Of a stretch of DNA of 33,381 nucleotides, positions 22,436-28,654 are shown piece after piece (position 1 is the first letter of the stretch; every line of letters starts with the position of its first letter). Position numbers and translations under genes: made by a program. Origin of the DNA: a virus; IMG/VR virus record IMGVR_UViG_3300031857_000758, positions 1 through 33,381 of that record. One strand, given 5' to 3'. The notes beneath the pieces are model-generated. The model searched no databases and had not been told where the DNA came from. It worked only from the letters and a program-made list of their open reading frames with translations.

Positions 22436-23156
22436 CCACGCTGACGTAGACAGATTTGAAGATTACAGATGCATCAAAGTCTGTTCTGATTTGTGGAACT
22501 CCTCCGTTGCCCCAAATTTGTTGATTTTCAATAAATAACTGCTGGGTTACAGATATATCATATGTATTCTGATATTTAAAAGATCCAACCAGTTGTGCTA
22601 TTTCTTGTTTATGCGCTGGGAAAAAAGTTCTTAGCCAAACCTCTGTATTTGAGGTAAATGTTGTTAATTCAATGTTATATGTAACAAATACTTGAGAACC
22701 AATAGCAAGTCCTTTAAAATTCAACATTCTGGAATGAGAATTCCACATACTTACAGCGCCCTTCGGTAAAAATTTTTCATTGTTTTTTTCAGAAGACATG
22801 TAGAGATTTACCCAACCATCAATACCTCTTGTTGCTCCAAGCCTTATATTTGTTGGATTATCATTTATGTATGATGCCCATCCTGCTTGCTGTCCTGAAG
22901 AGGATAAAGAACTTAGTCCGTCTTTGCCTGCTGGACCTTGTAAGCCTTTTGGTCCCGCTTTTCCTTCTGGCCCCTGTGGTCCTTCTTTGCCATCTTTTCC
23001 ATCTTTACCTGCTGGTCCCTGTGGTCCTACTGGTCCAGGTACTGGGAGAAAAGATAAAGTGTTGTCTGGTAATCCAGTTGCCTGGCTCTGCTCTACTTGT
23101 GCAGCATACGAAGATTTTTTTGCACCAGGAAAGTCCATAGATTTAGAAGCAGCCAT
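22431..23156 (-). CDS. Collagen-like tail fibre
   Basis: The protein has 241 residues. Residues 41-80 are 13 uninterrupted Gly-X-Y triplets rich in Pro and Lys-Asp ([19 protein letters not shown] and on), a trimeric triple-helix shaft. The C-terminal 150 residues are a beta-rich domain ([49 protein letters not shown]), probably the tip. The start is 6 bases after TGA-GATAAT without a ribosome binding site, so probably leaderless. Confidence 0.75.
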   Translation of the reverse strand: MAASKSMDFPGAKKSSYAAQVEQSQATGLPDNTLSFLPVPGPVGPQGPAGKDGKDGKEGPQGPEGKAGPKGLQGPAGKDGLSSLSSSGQQAGWASYINDNPTNIRLGATRGIDGWVNLYMSSEKNNEKFLPKGAVSMWNSHSRMLNFKGLAIGSQVFVTYNIELTTFTSNTEVWLRTFFPAHKQEIAQLVGSFKYQNTYDISVTQQLFIENQQIWGNGGVPQIRTDFDASVIFKSVYVSVV

Positions 23157-23162
23157 AGAAAC

Positions 23163-23168
23163 ATTATC
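23163..23168 (-). promoter_or_regulatory. Leaderless promoter of collagen-like fibre
   Basis: TGA-GATAAT on the minus strand, 6 bases before the ATG at 23156. Confidence 0.55.
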
Positions 23169-23176
23169 TCACTATT

Positions 23177-23263
23177 TTATTTGTTTACTTTAAAGATTTT
23201 ATCTTTGATTTTAATTATTGGTGGCAACTCAGGTCTTGGAGTTGTAACTTTTACTATTGCCAT
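23177..23263 (-). CDS. Tiny basic peptide (28 residues)
   Basis: [20 protein letters not shown] then DKIFKVNK. Its ATG overlaps the stop of the upstream gene as TAATG, the coupling used throughout this genome, which is the main reason to accept it. Pro- and Lys-rich, no known function. Confidence 0.45.
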   Translation of the reverse strand: MAIVKVTTPRPELPPIIKIKDKIFKVNK

Positions 23264-23643
23264 TATAGGCTACCTGTAACATCTCCAAGTACAGAGATAG
23301 TTCCAATCAGAGGTGTCCAAATAGTTTCTTCATCAATAGTTACCTGAAGGTCAAAAGTTAATTCAGTGACAACTGATTTAAATCCAGTACCCCATAATGC
23401 AGTAATAGATGCTGGAGCCATAATATCAACATATCCTGTTCCACGTGAAACTTCCAGGGAATCAAGAACATCAGACTGAGGATCATAAGTGGTAGCCTCA
23501 AAGGTCCAATCAGATATATCAAAATATGTTACTTCGTCATCTTCTAAAAATTCAACACGAAGCGGAGAGGTATCTCCTCTAACAATATTCCATTTGACTC
23601 TTGCAGGATCTGCACCAAAAACTTCTGGACCACATGTATTCAT
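23263..23643 (-). CDS. BppU-like beta-sandwich virion protein, copy 2
   Basis: The protein has 126 residues. KWNIVRGDTSPLRVEFLEDD, WTFEATTYDP, LTFDLQVTIDEETIWTPLIG and TISVLGDVTGSL align in order with the 136-residue protein at 17524. It is the first gene of the leftward tail cluster. The start is 7 bases after TGG-TATAAT with no ribosome binding site. Confidence 0.62.
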   Translation of the reverse strand: MNTCGPEVFGADPARVKWNIVRGDTSPLRVEFLEDDEVTYFDISDWTFEATTYDPQSDVLDSLEVSRGTGYVDIMAPASITALWGTGFKSVVTELTFDLQVTIDEETIWTPLIGTISVLGDVTGSL

Positions 23644-23650
23644 AATCTTG

Positions 23651-23656
23651 ATTATA
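23651..23656 (-). promoter_or_regulatory. Leaderless promoter heading tail cluster
   Basis: TGG-TATAAT on the minus strand, 7 bases before the ATG at 23643. Confidence 0.7.
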
Positions 23657-23668
23657 CCATAAAATAAG

Positions 23669-23715
23669 ACTGATACCTAGATAGGTGGGTATGAGAGACA
23701 AACCTAGGTATCAGT
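23669..23715. terminator. 12-bp perfect inverted repeat, possible terminator or operator
   Basis: Arms ACTGATACCTAG (23669-23680) and CTAGGTATCAGT (23704-23715) are perfect complements around a 23-base loop. Read on the minus strand it is followed by the T-rich TCTTATTTT, so it could end transcripts from the holin gene. The loop side also contains TAGGT, which can pair with the ACCTA halves, giving alternative folds. An operator role is equally possible. Confidence 0.5.
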
Positions 23716-23923
23716 TAATAAATTATACCATAAAGGACAAAAAGGACATAAAAAACCAAAGATATTAAAAGTTATAAAATTGTTATAATAGAGAATGTCC
23801 GTTTTGTTATAATAAGTCTTTTATGCCAGGATTGCAATGGTGTATACTTAAATATATATAAGAGAAAAGAGTATCCTGAATTAGGATTATTTAAATATAT
23901 CTTTATATATAGTATATAGCAAA
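23716..23923. other. AT-rich intergenic region with paired plus-strand -10 boxes
   Basis: No convincing gene. Two copies of TTGTTATAATA lie at 23780-23790 and 23804-23814 on the plus strand, each an extended -10 (TGT-TATAAT). Nine bases after the second is an ATG giving a 12-residue ORF (23823-23861), probably too short to be a gene. A small hairpin ATCCT/AGGAT follows. The rest is A/T-rich runs of TATA. A small RNA made toward the holin gene's 3' end is possible. Confidence 0.4.
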
Positions 23924-24190
23924 TTATTTTTTAGCGTTAGCAATATGATCAATTAAAATTTTATACATCTCGTCTAACTTTTCTTCTTGACGATTTCTGG
24001 ATTTAATTGAATCAACTCTTTGTTCATCTAAAGCCGATTCTAGCCTATTGACGGCATCTCTGAGACTGGATCCAGAATTCGGTTTAAGTTCGACGAGATA
24101 ATGTTTCACCAACCACTTGATTCCAAATGCGATAGATGATACAATTGTTAGGATGGCTACGATTAGCGAGGCCCAGTCTTGAATTGTCAT
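23924..24190 (-). CDS. Holin-like membrane protein
   Basis: The protein has 88 residues. One membrane span (about 6-29, WASLIVAILTIVSSIAFGIKW) is followed by KHYLVELKPNSGSSLRD and a charged coiled coil (about 45-85). Small proteins with this plan are usual holins in actinophages; they form lesions in the inner membrane and time lysis. It lies at the edge of the late region, while the endolysin is 5 kb away on the other strand. A TATAAT box lies 9 bases before the ATG. Confidence 0.62.
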   Translation of the reverse strand: MTIQDWASLIVAILTIVSSIAFGIKWLVKHYLVELKPNSGSSLRDAVNRLESALDEQRVDSIKSRNRQEEKLDEMYKILIDHIANAKK

Positions 24191-24199
24191 AACTGTATT

Positions 24200-24205
24200 A
24201 TTATA
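24200..24205 (-). promoter_or_regulatory. -10 box of holin-like gene
   Basis: TATAAT on the minus strand, 9 bases before the ATG at 24190; no TGN extension and no ribosome binding site between. Confidence 0.5.
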
Positions 24206-24222
24206 AGGGGTATTTTAACAAA

Positions 24223-24993
24223 ATGAAAACAGACATACTCACAACACTGGAGCATTCTCGGAATTTAATTATATCTCCTGACATGGATGGTTTTATGTCC
24301 GCAAAATTAATAGAGCGTTTTAACGGTTCGAAAATAGTAGGTTCATATGATAAAAACATTTTGTGTCTCGCCGACGGGATAAATCCAGAAGATTGTTTGT
24401 TCGTCGATTGCGATATGAATCGAGAAGAGTTTGTTTCTCTTGGCAATCATATGCGTTTAATTCGAGACGGTATGTCAAGTAAGTCTTTCAATCCGAATGT
24501 ACACTTCGGAGTAACGACATATAGCGACAAGTTTCCATATGCAACCGCTTTTTTGATTAGTTTTGCAACAGAGGTTCAAACCTCCGAACAAGACCTTATA
24601 CGCATGGCTTTCGCTGATTCTACATTACGCAATATGGAAAAATACAGCGATAACATGCGAAACTGGTCTGCACGGATGAATCATGATGCAGTAAAGTACA
24701 TTACAGACAATTCGGACATTGCACGGGATAGAGATATTCAAGCAAGATTTGACTATATAGAACAATCATTTACATCTAAGAGATACGGTAAGGCACGATA
24801 CATAGATACCCTAAATAAGGCCCTAGAAGACCAGGAGATGGCTTTTGAACCTTTGACCAATGGTGTTAAGTATCTATGTGACAAAGTAGGCTTAAACACG
24901 GTTACAAGGTTTAGTAATGATATAATTTCATATGCTGAAATTTTTGGTGGAGAGTATTCTGTTACATATGACCAGGAGGTTGATTGGAAATGA
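24223..24993 (+). CDS. DHH-phosphoesterase-like protein
   Basis: The protein has 256 residues. The N-terminal pattern LIISPDMDGFMSAKLIERF (Asp20, Asp22-Gly23, Ser26) and CLFVDCDMNREEFVSLGNH (Asp62, Asp64, His76) resembles motifs I and II of DHH-family metal-dependent phosphoesterases, but the canonical D-H-H triplet itself is not visible. The C-terminal half is helical and not recognised. It could be a nuclease, an oligonucleotide or cyclic-dinucleotide phosphodiesterase, or a relic fold. An AAGGGG is 12 bases upstream. It leads the plus-strand cluster to 26049. Confidence 0.45.
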   Translation: MKTDILTTLEHSRNLIISPDMDGFMSAKLIERFNGSKIVGSYDKNILCLADGINPEDCLFVDCDMNREEFVSLGNHMRLIRDGMSSKSFNPNVHFGVTTYSDKFPYATAFLISFATEVQTSEQDLIRMAFADSTLRNMEKYSDNMRNWSARMNHDAVKYITDNSDIARDRDIQARFDYIEQSFTSKRYGKARYIDTLNKALEDQEMAFEPLTNGVKYLCDKVGLNTVTRFSNDIISYAEIFGGEYSVTYDQEVDWK

Positions 24994-25190
24994 GTGATGA
25001 TGTTACATTCTTTGATTTGTTTGATCCTTCTCAGCCAAGAAGCGATAAAGAGTTAATTGAGTCCCGCCTAAAAATATGCAATGCTTGTCCTGCATTTAGA
25101 AAACATACAATGAGATGTACAAAATGTGGATGTTTTATGAAATTAAAGTCAACACTCAAACAAGCCAAGTGCCCAATAGGGAAGTGGTGA
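24990..25190 (+). CDS. Stand-alone CPIGKW zinc-ribbon protein
   Basis: The protein has 66 residues from the ATG at 24990, which sits 10 bases after AGGAGG and overlaps the previous stop as ATGA; an in-frame TTG at 24984 is too close to that site. Cys30-x2-Cys33, Cys43-x2-Cys46-x-Cys48 and Cys61 in the closing CPIGKW repeat the C-terminal 40 residues of the protein at 11332-12048 (CTKCGCFMKLK is identical in both). Likely a metal-binding adaptor. Confidence 0.7.
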   Translation: MSDDVTFFDLFDPSQPRSDKELIESRLKICNACPAFRKHTMRCTKCGCFMKLKSTLKQAKCPIGKW

Positions 25191-25196
25191 TATAAT
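25188..25196 (+). promoter_or_regulatory. Extended -10 promoter
   Basis: TGA-TATAAT overlapping the stop codon of the zinc-ribbon gene. It would give a leader of about 22 bases with a purine-rich GAGAGAAAGAG before the ATG at 25224. Confidence 0.6.
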
Positions 25197-25223
25197 GGTT
25201 ATCCTAGAGAGAAAGAGAAAAAT

Positions 25224-25472
25224 ATGACAACTGGACAATTTGATCCAAACGACTTTGTATTTGAAAATGAAGAACAAAAAAATCGTCGTGAAGAAATTTT
25301 AACAATTATGTGTGATGCTGTAGAAAATGCAAATAGACGACTTGCAGCACAACAAGGACAAGAGCAAGTTGAGCAAATTGAACAATGGATTACTCAACAG
25401 CGTCCAAACCTTCGTATGATGAACAACGAGATCTATAACGCTCTTAAGGCTAATGGAGTGTTCAGTGCTTAA
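25224..25472 (+). CDS. Small acidic helical protein
   Basis: The protein has 82 residues, rich in Gln, Glu and Asn and mostly helical (EEILTIMCDAVENANRRL, QEQVEQIEQWITQQRP). No family recognised. It stands between a promoter at 25188 and the overlapping oxygenase gene. Confidence 0.6.
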   Translation: MTTGQFDPNDFVFENEEQKNRREEILTIMCDAVENANRRLAAQQGQEQVEQIEQWITQQRPNLRMMNNEIYNALKANGVFSA

Positions 25473-26049
25473 TAAAGACTTTATTCAGGTGTACCCCGAC
25501 TTTATTGAAAAATCAGATATAGATAAACTATACGATTTTTTATACTCAAAAGGTCCTCTTAATCAAAAAGAAATTTATTTTTTAGAAACACTAAACGATG
25601 CAGAAGTTGAAACTGCTCCAAATTTTGAAATTGTTGATTATGAAATAAAAAACATTTTACTTAGTTCACAGAAAAAGGTTGTTGACCAAATATTAAACTC
25701 TTACTTTCCAAATTTAGGATATGATGCAGAACTAGAATGGTCAAGACCTTTAGAACTTATTCGTTGGAACCAGTCTGCAAGGCTGTCTGATCATACAGAT
25801 GCACCAGATCCAACAGAAACCTGGATTCCTATTAGTGCTTTGGTTTATATCAATGATGATTATATTGGTGGAGAAATTGGTTTTCCAGATTACGACATTA
25901 AAATTAAACCAAAGAAAAATGATTTAATTGTGTTTTGTGGATCAATGAATCATAATGTTGGGTTTGTTGGAACTGATGAGACTGAAGATCAACGTAGATT
26001 TACTATGCCATTCTTTTTTAATTTTTATATTAAGCCATATTCCGAATAA
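25453..26049 (+). CDS. 2-oxoglutarate/Fe(II)-dependent oxygenase
   Basis: The protein has 198 residues. The iron ligands are visible: His114 and Asp116 in LSDHTDAPDP and His167 in CGSMNHNVGFV, with Arg181/Arg182 (QRRFTMPFFF) as the 2-oxoglutarate anchor. This is the prolyl-4-hydroxylase-like double-stranded beta-helix common in phages. It would hydroxylate a protein or nucleotide substrate, which cannot be told here. The ATG at 25453 overlaps the previous gene by 20 bases; a GTG at 25465 has a better-placed GGAG and gives 194 residues, so the start is uncertain. Confidence 0.85.
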   Translation: MECSVLNKDFIQVYPDFIEKSDIDKLYDFLYSKGPLNQKEIYFLETLNDAEVETAPNFEIVDYEIKNILLSSQKKVVDQILNSYFPNLGYDAELEWSRPLELIRWNQSARLSDHTDAPDPTETWIPISALVYINDDYIGGEIGFPDYDIKIKPKKNDLIVFCGSMNHNVGFVGTDETEDQRRFTMPFFFNFYIKPYSE

Positions 26050-26200
26050 ATTGTGCTATATCGTGTGATGCGTTATGATACATACCGTGAAATTTATTTT
26101 CAACTTGCTTTGCAATAACAAACCTTAATTTTTGCTCAATCTGAAATAATAAAATTGTTTGTGCTTGTTCTGGAGTTAATTGCTGTTGATCGCTATCCAT
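26030..26200 (-). CDS. Small helical protein (56 residues)
   Basis: MDSDQQQLTPEQAQTILLFQ then a helical, charged remainder ending FIRNMA. The start overlaps the stop of the upstream 67-residue gene by eight bases, indicating coupling. Its 3' end overlaps the convergent oxygenase gene by 20 bases. Function unknown. Confidence 0.55.
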   Translation of the reverse strand: MDSDQQQLTPEQAQTILLFQIEQKLRFVIAKQVENKFHGMYHNASHDIAQFIRNMA

Positions 26201-26396
26201 TTTTGCAACTACAATCTGTGCAACAGGTTTCTGAAAATAATTTTACAGCCAAGTTTTCATATTCTGGCCTACCTAGGTCTTCCCAAAACTTCTCTCTGCC
26301 CATAGCGTCTGTTTCTACCATAGGGGATGATTCGAATTGAGGAGGTTCTGGTACTTCTAACTCCCAGGAGTTTTCTAGATTATCCAATATTCCCAT
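26193..26396 (-). CDS. Small acidic protein with C-terminal Cys cluster
   Basis: The protein has 67 residues: an acidic, Pro-rich N-terminus (ENSWELEVPEPPQFE), a helix, and CCTDCSCKNG at the end, a likely metal site. The start is 6 bases after TGG-TAAAAT with no ribosome binding site, so it is probably leaderless. Coupled to the 56-residue gene. Confidence 0.6.
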   Translation of the reverse strand: MGILDNLENSWELEVPEPPQFESSPMVETDAMGREKFWEDLGRPEYENLAVKLFSETCCTDCSCKNG

Positions 26397-26402
26397 AAAA
26401 CT

Positions 26403-26408
26403 ATTTTA
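26403..26408 (-). promoter_or_regulatory. Leaderless promoter
   Basis: TGG-TAAAAT on the minus strand, 6 bases before the ATG at 26396. Confidence 0.6.
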
Positions 26409-26446
26409 CCATAAATCTGAATATTTTATCCAGATGTATGATACAG

Positions 26447-26503
26447 TAATTAAAAAATAAAAACAAAAAAAGATAGTGAGCACATATTTTTGGCTGACTA
26501 TCT
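26447..26503 (-). terminator. Strong terminator of leftward early operon
   Basis: Arms AGATAGT (26471-26477) and ACTATCT (26497-26503), extended inward by three more pairs after one mismatch, around an 11-base loop. On the minus strand the stem is followed by TTTTTTTGTTTTTATTTTTT. It ends the operon 27504 to 26591 and shields the leaderless promoter at 26403. Confidence 0.85.
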
Positions 26504-26533
26504 CTCTTTGTTTTATTTGTTAGTAGTGAAATG

Positions 26534-26575
26534 CTAAACAACTAAGCCGATACCTACACCGACCTAATTGTTTAG
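26534..26575. repeat. Inverted repeat in 3' region of membrane gene
   Basis: CTAAACAA (26534-26541) and TTGTTTAG (26568-26575) are perfect 8-base arms around 26 bases. It lies between the stop at 26591 and the terminator, so it would be a second hairpin in the 3' untranslated RNA. Confidence 0.5.
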
Positions 26576-26590
26576 GCACTACACCCCTGC

Positions 26591-26881
26591 CTAACTAATT
26601 TTGCTTAGTATGGGTACCACCTTGCGATCTAGATAGGTTTTCATTTTTTGAGTGTCTTTTGCTTGCTTGAGGTCAATGCTAGTGATACCTAAATCTCTAA
26701 CTACCTTGCTAGTTTCTACTACAATAGTTTTAGCAAATGCAACACCTAAAAGTTTTAGACCTAAAGGAATTGCAACTACCGCACCGATTGTTAGCACTAG
26801 CATCATAATAGCCATAAAAATAAGTGAGTACTGAACTACATTAGCAAACCACTCAAATGGTGTTGTAAAAAAATCTAACAT
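26591..26881 (-). CDS. Small membrane protein
   Basis: The protein has 96 residues. Residues 17-50 are strongly hydrophobic (VQYSLIFMAIMMLVLTIGAV, AIPLGLKLLGVAFA), one long or two short membrane spans, followed by a basic cytoplasmic tail (residues 50-96). Ribosome binding site AAAGGAG. Last gene of the leftward early operon. A membrane-acting early protein, for instance superinfection exclusion, is possible but unproven. Confidence 0.65.
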   Translation of the reverse strand: MLDFFTTPFEWFANVVQYSLIFMAIMMLVLTIGAVVAIPLGLKLLGVAFAKTIVVETSKVVRDLGITSIDLKQAKDTQKMKTYLDRKVVPILSKIS

Positions 26882-26890
26882 TTGTCTCCT

Positions 26891-27100
26891 TTAGTCTGAT
26901 GTAGTGAGGGTTGATACAGGGGTGAGTGAGTCTAGGTAATCTTGGCGTACCTTAGACATAACTCTATCTATTTGTGCATAAGCATTAGCGCACTTATAGC
27001 AATAGGTTTCTGTGTTGATACCTAACATAAAGGCATCTGTTCCACTATAAACTAACTCTGTTGATTCACAGTTAATTACTTGGCAGGTCATTGTGTTCAT
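26891..27100 (-). CDS. Small zinc-ribbon-like protein
   Basis: The protein has 69 residues. Cys6 and Cys11 (MTCQVINCES) plus YCYKCANAY form a possible four-Cys metal site; the rest is helical. It lies 4 bases after the stop of the previous gene. Function unknown. Confidence 0.6.
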   Translation of the reverse strand: MNTMTCQVINCESTELVYSGTDAFMLGINTETYCYKCANAYAQIDRVMSKVRQDYLDSLTPVSTLTTSD

Positions 27101-27104
27101 TTAT

Positions 27105-27209
27105 TTATCTCTTTTCTTTAGTGCATTTGCAGGGGTTGATTGTTATTTGTTTACCTTTTTGGGTAATGATTGCGAGGGTGCTACATTGTGAGCATAGGAA
27201 TAAGTGCAT
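27105..27209 (-). CDS. Tiny zinc-ribbon-like peptide (34 residues)
   Basis: MHLFLCSQCSTLAIITQKGK, then INPCKCTKEKR. Two Cys pairs (CSQC and CKC) suggest metal binding. The start overlaps the upstream stop as TAATG. Confidence 0.55.
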   Translation of the reverse strand: MHLFLCSQCSTLAIITQKGKQITINPCKCTKEKR

Positions 27210-27298
27210 TAGAATTCACTCTTATCTAACATAGTAGGGATTAGTACTATTATAGTGCATAGCACTGACAAGGCTAGGACAATAAGGGATAGGCTCAT
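27209..27298 (-). CDS. Tiny membrane peptide (29 residues)
   Basis: MSLSLIVLALSVLCTIIVLI then PTMLDKSEF: a single hydrophobic span with a short acidic tail. It starts 2 bases after the stop of the 67-residue gene and is coupled by TAATG to the next. The start ATGAGCCTA is the same as in the MSLS mini-ORFs of the leaders described below. Confidence 0.55.
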   Translation of the reverse strand: MSLSLIVLALSVLCTIIVLIPTMLDKSEF

Positions 27299-27300
27299 AG

Positions 27301-27504
27301 TTAGTTATCCTCTCTAGTTAGGACAAAATCACGATTGTGCTTATTTAACTCAAAAATAGCACCATTAGAACAGATAACACGCATTGCGCTACCATTCCAC
27401 TTTCTAATTTTTACAATTACCCCTGATTTAACAAGGTTCATAGATGTAGGTAGGGTAATGGTATCTCCTACCTCAATGTTAGAGTAGTTACTTAATGTAG
27501 TCAT
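27301..27504 (-). CDS. Small beta-barrel-like protein, first gene of leftward early operon
   Basis: The protein has 67 residues. IEVGDTITLPTSMNLVKSGVIVKI and MRVICSNGAIFELN suggest an SH3-like small barrel, a plan shared with the small proteins at 30592, 31596 and 32293. Ribosome binding site AAAGGTGG at six bases. The sequence around the start (GGTCAAAAATGACTA) resembles the starts at 28700 and 32040. Confidence 0.6.
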   Translation of the reverse strand: MTTLSNYSNIEVGDTITLPTSMNLVKSGVIVKIRKWNGSAMRVICSNGAIFELNKHNRDFVLTREDN

Positions 27505-27627
27505 TTTTGACCACCTTTCTTTTTTAGTTAATAGGGGCTAAGTTTTATTTGCTTTAGATTTATTTGCTCTATTTCTAGAGGCTCACCCTAAAGGCTCAAA
27601 CTTTTTTATTTAATTTTTATAGTAGTA

Positions 27628-27656
27628 ATACTATCAGACATTTCCCCTACTGTCTA
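27628..27656 (-). promoter_or_regulatory. Inner promoter of leftward early operon
   Basis: TAGACA (27656-27651), 17-base spacer, TAGTAT (27633-27628) with TGA extension, on the minus strand. Confidence 0.6.
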
Positions 27657-27710
27657 GTATACTGACCAGTAGTCTCACTATGTGGAGCGTGGGATATGTG
27701 ATTTAGGTTA

Positions 27711-27760
27711 CTTATTTGCTATGCTCATCGAACAGATGTTCGCTTATTTGATAGGCTCAT
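27711..27760 (-). repeat. Leader mini-ORF repeats (leftward)
   Basis: Minus strand: ATGAGCCTATCAAATAAG (27760-27743) and ATGAGCATAGCAAATAAG (27728-27711), separated by a perfect CGAACA-GA-TGTTCG hairpin (27729-27742). Related copies stand at 29394 and 29429 on the plus strand. They read as short ORFs starting MSL or MSI. Confidence 0.6.
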
Positions 27761-27798
27761 TAACCTTTTTAACTCTATTTAATTTTTCTTATACTAGT

Positions 27799-27827
27799 AT
27801 AATAACATACTTACCCCCAAAAGTCAA
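27799..27827 (-). promoter_or_regulatory. Outer promoter of leftward early operon
   Basis: TTGACT (27827-27822), 17-base spacer, TATTAT (27804-27799) with TGT extension, on the minus strand. It resembles the plus-strand promoter at 29326 beyond the core boxes, through TTGACTTTT and downstream TAAGAAAAA. Confidence 0.75.
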
Positions 27828-27848
27828 GTCCTAGCACGGCGTGTCGTG

Positions 27849-27864
27849 TGTGATATGCATCACA
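27849..27864. promoter_or_regulatory. Crp/GlxR-type operator 1
   Basis: TGTGATATGCATCACA, a perfect TGTGA-N6-TCACA. It is flanked by CGGCGTGTCG on the left and GACGTC on the right. Confidence 0.6.
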
Positions 27865-27903
27865 GCGGACGTCTATAGATCACCCCCTGTATACATACCC
27901 CCC

Positions 27904-27940
27904 CTATATAGACCACCCTATATAGACCCCCCCTATATAG
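27904..27940. repeat. CTATATAG iteron-like repeats
   Basis: Three CTATATAG palindromes at 27904-27911, 27918-27925 and 27933-27940, each embedded in C-rich DNA (CCC-CTATATAG-ACC) with periods of 14 and 15 bases. A degenerate GTATAC unit stands just before them. Confidence 0.65.
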
Positions 27941-28014
27941 CACGTCCCGTGTGGCGTACATCACATATGACCTATATCACAATGTCCGATTTATACCTTT
28001 TATACCCTACCATT

Positions 28015-28036
28015 TGTCAGTGGTAGGTGCTACACT
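28015..28036 (+). promoter_or_regulatory. TGTCAG-type promoter A
   Basis: TGTCAG (28015-28020), 7 bases, TGC, TACACT (28031-28036). Followed by AGTATAAAGAAAGT, a 7-bp hairpin with AGG loop (28053-28069) and the AGAAAGGA ribosome binding site. Confidence 0.7.
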
Positions 28037-28086
28037 TACAGTATAAAGAAAGTCAATCAAGGTGATTGAACTAGAAAGGAATTCAA

Positions 28087-28269
28087 ATGAATTCAAATGT
28101 AATAAACACAGTGTGTGTAGAACACACCCCTAATAAGCCTGCTATCTCAGATGTAGCAGATGAGCAATTCACTTTTTGTGAAGTTTGCGAAAATAACATT
28201 GAGCGTTGGTATAACGATACTGACCCTGAGCGTCTACCTATGTGGACAGATTGGAAAGTGTCAAAATAA
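28087..28269 (+). CDS. Small Cys-rich protein, first rightward early gene
   Basis: The protein has 60 residues. CVEH and CEVC in the first half make a plausible Cys3His metal site; the C-terminus is rich in Trp (RWYNDTDPERLPMWTDWK). Ribosome binding site AAAGGA at six bases. Coupled to the next gene by TAATG. Function unknown. Confidence 0.65.
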   Translation: MNSNVINTVCVEHTPNKPAISDVADEQFTFCEVCENNIERWYNDTDPERLPMWTDWKVSK

Positions 28270-28406
28270 TGACTAAACTAATTTGTTGCTTTTGTGAAAA
28301 AGTCTATTCTAGCGAAACCAAGTTTTGTGGTTTCTGTAATGAGTATAAAGGTCTAATGACCATAAAAGAATTTGACGAATACTACGGAGAAAGAATTTAT
28401 TCATAA
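28269..28406 (+). CDS. Tiny zinc-ribbon protein (45 residues)
   Basis: MTKLICCFCEKVYSSETKFC then GFCNEYKG. CxxC (CCFC) and CGFC pairs about ten residues apart form a classic short zinc ribbon. The C-terminus is acidic. TAATG overlaps on both sides support it as a real gene. Confidence 0.6.
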   Translation: MTKLICCFCEKVYSSETKFCGFCNEYKGLMTIKEFDEYYGERIYS

Positions 28407-28504
28407 TGAATTTCTATGAAACATTTTTTGTAAGTGGTAATGCACTATTCTGGTTTTCTATGATCTGTTTAGTAAGTGGATTTTATTTATTCGTAAAAGA
28501 ATAA
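28406..28504 (+). CDS. Tiny membrane peptide (32 residues)
   Basis: MNFYETFFVSGNALFWFSMI then CLVSGFYLFVKE: one hydrophobic, aromatic-rich span. Coupled by TAATG to the zinc-ribbon gene. It ends the first rightward cluster. Confidence 0.55.
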   Translation: MNFYETFFVSGNALFWFSMICLVSGFYLFVKE

Positions 28505-28530
28505 ATTTAATTCCCTGCAAAAAAAAATGG

Positions 28531-28623
28531 GACGTCGCCTGTGGATAACTTGTGGATAACCTATGTGATGCTTATCACAAAAATACTTTTCCGACACGCC
28601 CGAAAAACACCCTAAAATGTCAG
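28531..28623. promoter_or_regulatory. Control cassette 2
   Basis: In order: GACGTC (28531-28536), two tandem perfect DnaA boxes TGTGGATAA (28540-28548 and 28551-28559), TGTGATGCTTATCACA (28564-28579), CGACACGCCCG (28592-28602) and the TGTCAG of promoter B. All elements fit in under 100 bases. Confidence 0.7.
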
Positions 28624-28639
28624 ACCCCCCTGCTATACT
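28618..28639 (+). promoter_or_regulatory. TGTCAG-type promoter B
   Basis: TGTCAG (28618-28623), 7 bases, TGC, TATACT (28634-28639), then AGTATAAAGAAAGT, then a 9-bp hairpin with AGG loop (28655-28675), then the ribosome binding site. Confidence 0.75.
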
Positions 28640-28654
28640 TCTAGTATAAAGAAA

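Larger units (their letters stand above)
27505..28086. promoter_or_regulatory. Divergent early control region
   Basis: A 580-base gene-free stretch between the two early transcription directions. Leftward it has two promoters (27799-27827 and 27628-27656) and a leader with two MSL/MSI mini-ORF repeats. Rightward it has CGGCGTGTCG (27837-27846), a perfect TGTGA-N6-TCACA (27849-27864), GACGTC (27868-27873), three CTATATAG iteron-like units, two degenerate TGTGA-N6-TCACA sites (27950-27965 and 27966-27981) and the TGTCAG-type promoter at 28015. It is the densest regulatory stretch in the window and a reasonable place to look for an origin. Confidence 0.7.

Noticed and set aside
23669-23715. Phage attachment site
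   Set aside because: There is no integrase in the window and no tRNA-like sequence around the inverted repeat.
23823-23861. 12-residue ORF after a -10 box
   Set aside because: Too short and unsupported by neighbours; a non-coding transcript is as likely.
26504-26590. tRNA gene in the structured region before the terminator
   Set aside because: No cloverleaf or T-loop consensus could be fitted; the inverted repeat is a simple hairpin.
28541-28560. Tandem TGTGGATAAC repeats as a plasmid-type origin by themselves
   Set aside because: Single or paired boxes occur in four separate cassettes, which points to regulation more than to one origin.
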